Below are positions 62,640 through 64,000 of a DNA stretch of 64,000 bases, piece after piece. Position 1 is the stretch's first letter; each line of letters starts with the position of its first letter. Below the pieces are notes generated by a model. It did not search any database, was not told the DNA's origin, and was given only the letters and a program-made list of their open reading frames with translations. Origin of the DNA: JADHMP01 sp964386915 (GTDB taxonomy: Bacteria > Bacteroidota > Bacteroidia > Flavobacteriales > Flavobacteriaceae); the NCBI GenBank assembly GCA_964386915.1, contig CAYLUQ010000001.1, positions 1 through 64,000 of the forward strand, in the 5' to 3' direction. Made by a program: the position numbers and the translations under genes.

Positions 62640-62899
62640 TGAATGCTTTTCAAATTGAAGTTATTGGTTTTTTAGCAGCCCTTTTTACAACCAGTGCTTT
62701 TGTGCCTCAAGTCTATAAAATTTGGAAACACCGCAATTCAGATGGAGTTTCTCTAACCATGTATTTTGTTCTGCTAGTAGGGGTGTTGTTGTGGATTTTT
62801 TACGGCTGGTATATTAACAGTCTATCCATAGTGGTGGCCAATAGCATAGCTGCTTTTCTTCAAGCCCTTATCATTTTTTTCAAAATCAGAAATCGTTAG
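62639..62899 (+). CDS. SemiSWEET-family sugar transporter (PQ-loop)
   Basis: 86 aa with three membrane helices and the PQ-loop motif TSAFVPQVYKIWKHRNSDGVSL, matching bacterial SemiSWEETs that dimerise to carry sugars. Overlaps the leuS stop by 1 bp (TAATG). Confidence 0.9.
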   Translation: MNAFQIEVIGFLAALFTTSAFVPQVYKIWKHRNSDGVSLTMYFVLLVGVLLWIFYGWYINSLSIVVANSIAAFLQALIIFFKIRNR

Positions 62900-62910
62900 T
62901 TTTCCCTTTG

Positions 62911-63381
62911 CTAGGGTTTTATTTGCCTTCCAATTTGTTGCTCCAAAGAAATGAAAGTTTCGGTTCTAGAAATACCTTCAATGGTTTGTACTTTGGTATT
63001 TAAAACACTCATGAGGTGTTCGTTGTCTTTACACATCAGTTTAATAAAGATACTCCAATTTCCTGTGGTGTAGTGACACTCAATAATTTCTGGAATTTCT
63101 TTCAAATGCTTCACCGCTTCTGGATTTCGCATGGCTTTATCTAAAAAGACGCCCACAAAGGCAATGGTTTTATAGCCTAAAACTTTGGGGTTTAAAATGA
63201 CCTGTGAACCTGATATCACTTTTGCTTTTTCTAATTTTTTGATCCGCTGATGAATAGCGGCTCCAGAAATACCAATTTCTTTAGAGAGTTTATTGATGGG
63301 TGTTCGGGCATCTTGGATCAGGGCAGAAAGAATGGTTTTATCAATCCCATCTATTTGCATTAGTTCTTTAAGAATTTTCAT
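62911..63381 (-). CDS. Lrp/AsnC-family transcriptional regulator
   Basis: 156 aa. N-terminal helix-turn-helix (TPINKLSKEIGISGAAIHQRIKKLEKAKVI) followed by the RAM ligand-binding domain (FVGVFLDKAMRNPEAVKHLKEIPEIIECHYTTGNWSIFIKLM). Probably senses an amino acid; target genes unknown. Convergent with the SemiSWEET gene, 11 bp apart. Confidence 0.93.
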   Translation of the reverse strand: MKILKELMQIDGIDKTILSALIQDARTPINKLSKEIGISGAAIHQRIKKLEKAKVISGSQVILNPKVLGYKTIAFVGVFLDKAMRNPEAVKHLKEIPEIIECHYTTGNWSIFIKLMCKDNEHLMSVLNTKVQTIEGISRTETFISLEQQIGRQIKP

Positions 63382-63462
63382 ATATTTTTACTTTCGATAT
63401 CAATTTTATTGCATAAACCTACTATAGATTTAAATTTAAAAGTAAAGAAAAATAGATTGCTT

Positions 63463-63843
63463 ATGATTGCGATGCGCTTATGGGGTAGTATTTTTGCTTT
63501 TTGTGCTGTTGTTTTAGGCGCTTTTGCTAGTCATGCCCTCAAAGATCGATTGGCTTTGGAGAGTCTTGAGTCCTTTCAAGTTGGGGTTCGCTATATGATG
63601 TATCATGCTTTAGCCCTTTTGTTGTTCTCACTCATTCATCCAGAAGCTAATAGCCTACAACGATGGACGCTCATATTGTTTGTGGTGGGCATCTTCCTTT
63701 TTTCGGGTAGCATTTTTATTTTAGCCACCCAAACGATTCATCAATTAAAGGTTTCGTTCTTAGGCCCCATTACGCCTCTAGGAGGATTGTGCCTCATAGT
63801 GGGCTGGGCTCTGCAAATCATTCACTTTTTTAATAACCAATAG
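63463..63843 (+). CDS. DUF423 membrane protein
   Basis: 126 aa from the ATG at 63463; a TTG 18 codons upstream gives a hydrophilic extension unlike the family. Four helices with GSIFAFCAVVLGAFASHALKDRL and the GVRYMMYHALALL block typical of DUF423 (YwdK-like). Function unknown. Confidence 0.88.
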   Translation: MIAMRLWGSIFAFCAVVLGAFASHALKDRLALESLESFQVGVRYMMYHALALLLFSLIHPEANSLQRWTLILFVVGIFLFSGSIFILATQTIHQLKVSFLGPITPLGGLCLIVGWALQIIHFFNNQ

Positions 63844-63851
63844 GCTTTAAG

Positions 63852-63865
63852 AGCGTTTAAACGCT
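63852..63865. other. 14-bp perfect palindrome at convergent gene ends
   Basis: AGCGTTTAAACGCT spans the hemD stop codon, 9 bp after the DUF423 stop. Possible short bidirectional terminator, but there is no loop and only a weak T-rich tail. Confidence 0.3.
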
Positions 63866-64000
63866 TTCTATATATTTTTCTATGGCCATAGTCATAGAAG
63901 GGGTTTCGGGGGTGGGCGCTTTAATGTCTACTCTTAATTTAGCATCTTCTGCTGCTTTCAGGGTTGAGTGACCATAGACTGCAATACGTGTGTTGTTCTG
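63857..64000 (-). CDS. hemD: Uroporphyrinogen-III synthase, C-terminal part
   Basis: Only the last 47 codons are in the window; the 5' part lies beyond 64000. The readable end is TRIAVYGHSTLKAAEDAKL, then a PTPETPSMTMAIEKYI ending that resembles the C terminus of Bacteroidota HemD. It would cyclise hydroxymethylbilane in heme synthesis. The match rests on a short recalled pattern, so confidence is moderate. Confidence 0.65.
   Translation of the reverse strand, partial: QNNTRIAVYGHSTLKAAEDAKLRVDIKAPTPETPSMTMAIEKYIESV

Noticed and set aside
15..64000. CRISPR array, rRNA operon, prophage or complete insertion sequence
   Set aside because: No regularly spaced repeats, ribosomal RNA sequence, integrase, transposase or phage gene could be seen.

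Overview
The window looks like a chromosomal piece of a marine, aerobic Flavobacteriaceae-type bacterium (phylum Bacteroidota). The grounds are a SusC/SusD pair, many lipoprotein sulfatases and fucosidases, a TonB-energising ExbB/ExbD cluster, an unlinked sucAB pair, TTG or GTG starts without Shine-Dalgarno sequences, and repeated promoter -7 boxes of the form TAnnTTTG. A run of exactly 100 N (9513-9612) marks a scaffold join, so this is a draft or metagenome-derived assembly.

Layout. (1) 15-6870, minus strand: a marR-susC-susD-BCCT transporter unit that looks like a trans-envelope importer for a small zwitterion or similar solute, with an 18-bp palindrome over the susC promoter. (2) 7.2-12.5 kb: a serine hydrolase, a CBM9-like lipoprotein, an N-acetylglucosaminyl-asparaginase interrupted by the assembly gap, and two exported proteins of unknown function. 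(3) 12.5-15.1 kb: a PepSY-type membrane protein and acetoacetyl-CoA synthetase. (4) 15.1-30.6 kb: a large glycan-degradation island. It starts with DUF1080, a Tat-exported dehydrogenase small subunit and a GMC oxidoreductase (a probable 3-keto-glycoside route), followed by three S1 sulfatases, two GH29 fucosidases, a sialidase coupled to an SGNH esterase, an HGSNAT/DUF5009-like membrane acyltransferase, an endonuclease/exonuclease/phosphatase-family protein and DUF2911. The island has no SusC/SusD of its own. Its activities resemble the lysosomal set for sulfated, fucosylated, sialylated glycoconjugates.

(5) 30.6-36.3 kb: a PfkB sugar kinase, an SCP2 protein, and a fatty-acid beta-oxidation operon (FadN-type fusion enzyme, thiolase, TetR) with a 19-bp palindrome in the divergent promoter region. 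(6) 36.3-38.1 kb: an inverted repeat element and a umuC-umuD pair in the reverse of the usual order. (7) 38.3-46.9 kb: sucA-sucB, a retropepsin-like protease, TatD, tRNA-Ser(GGA), and the ExbB / unknown membrane protein / ExbD / ExbD operon followed by an outer-membrane barrel protein. (8) 46.9-64 kb: housekeeping genes rpoN, asnS, an MMPL exporter, frr, pyrH, nadC-nadB-nadA, truB-uppP-DUF3098-ftsX, leuS, a SemiSWEET, an Lrp regulator, DUF423 and the 3' end of hemD.

No CRISPR array, rRNA, intact insertion sequence or prophage was seen. The most promising leads are the oxidative deglycosylation trio inside a lysosome-like degradation island, the SusCD-BCCT importer, and two palindromic operators placed identically (8 bp upstream of a TAnnTTTG box).
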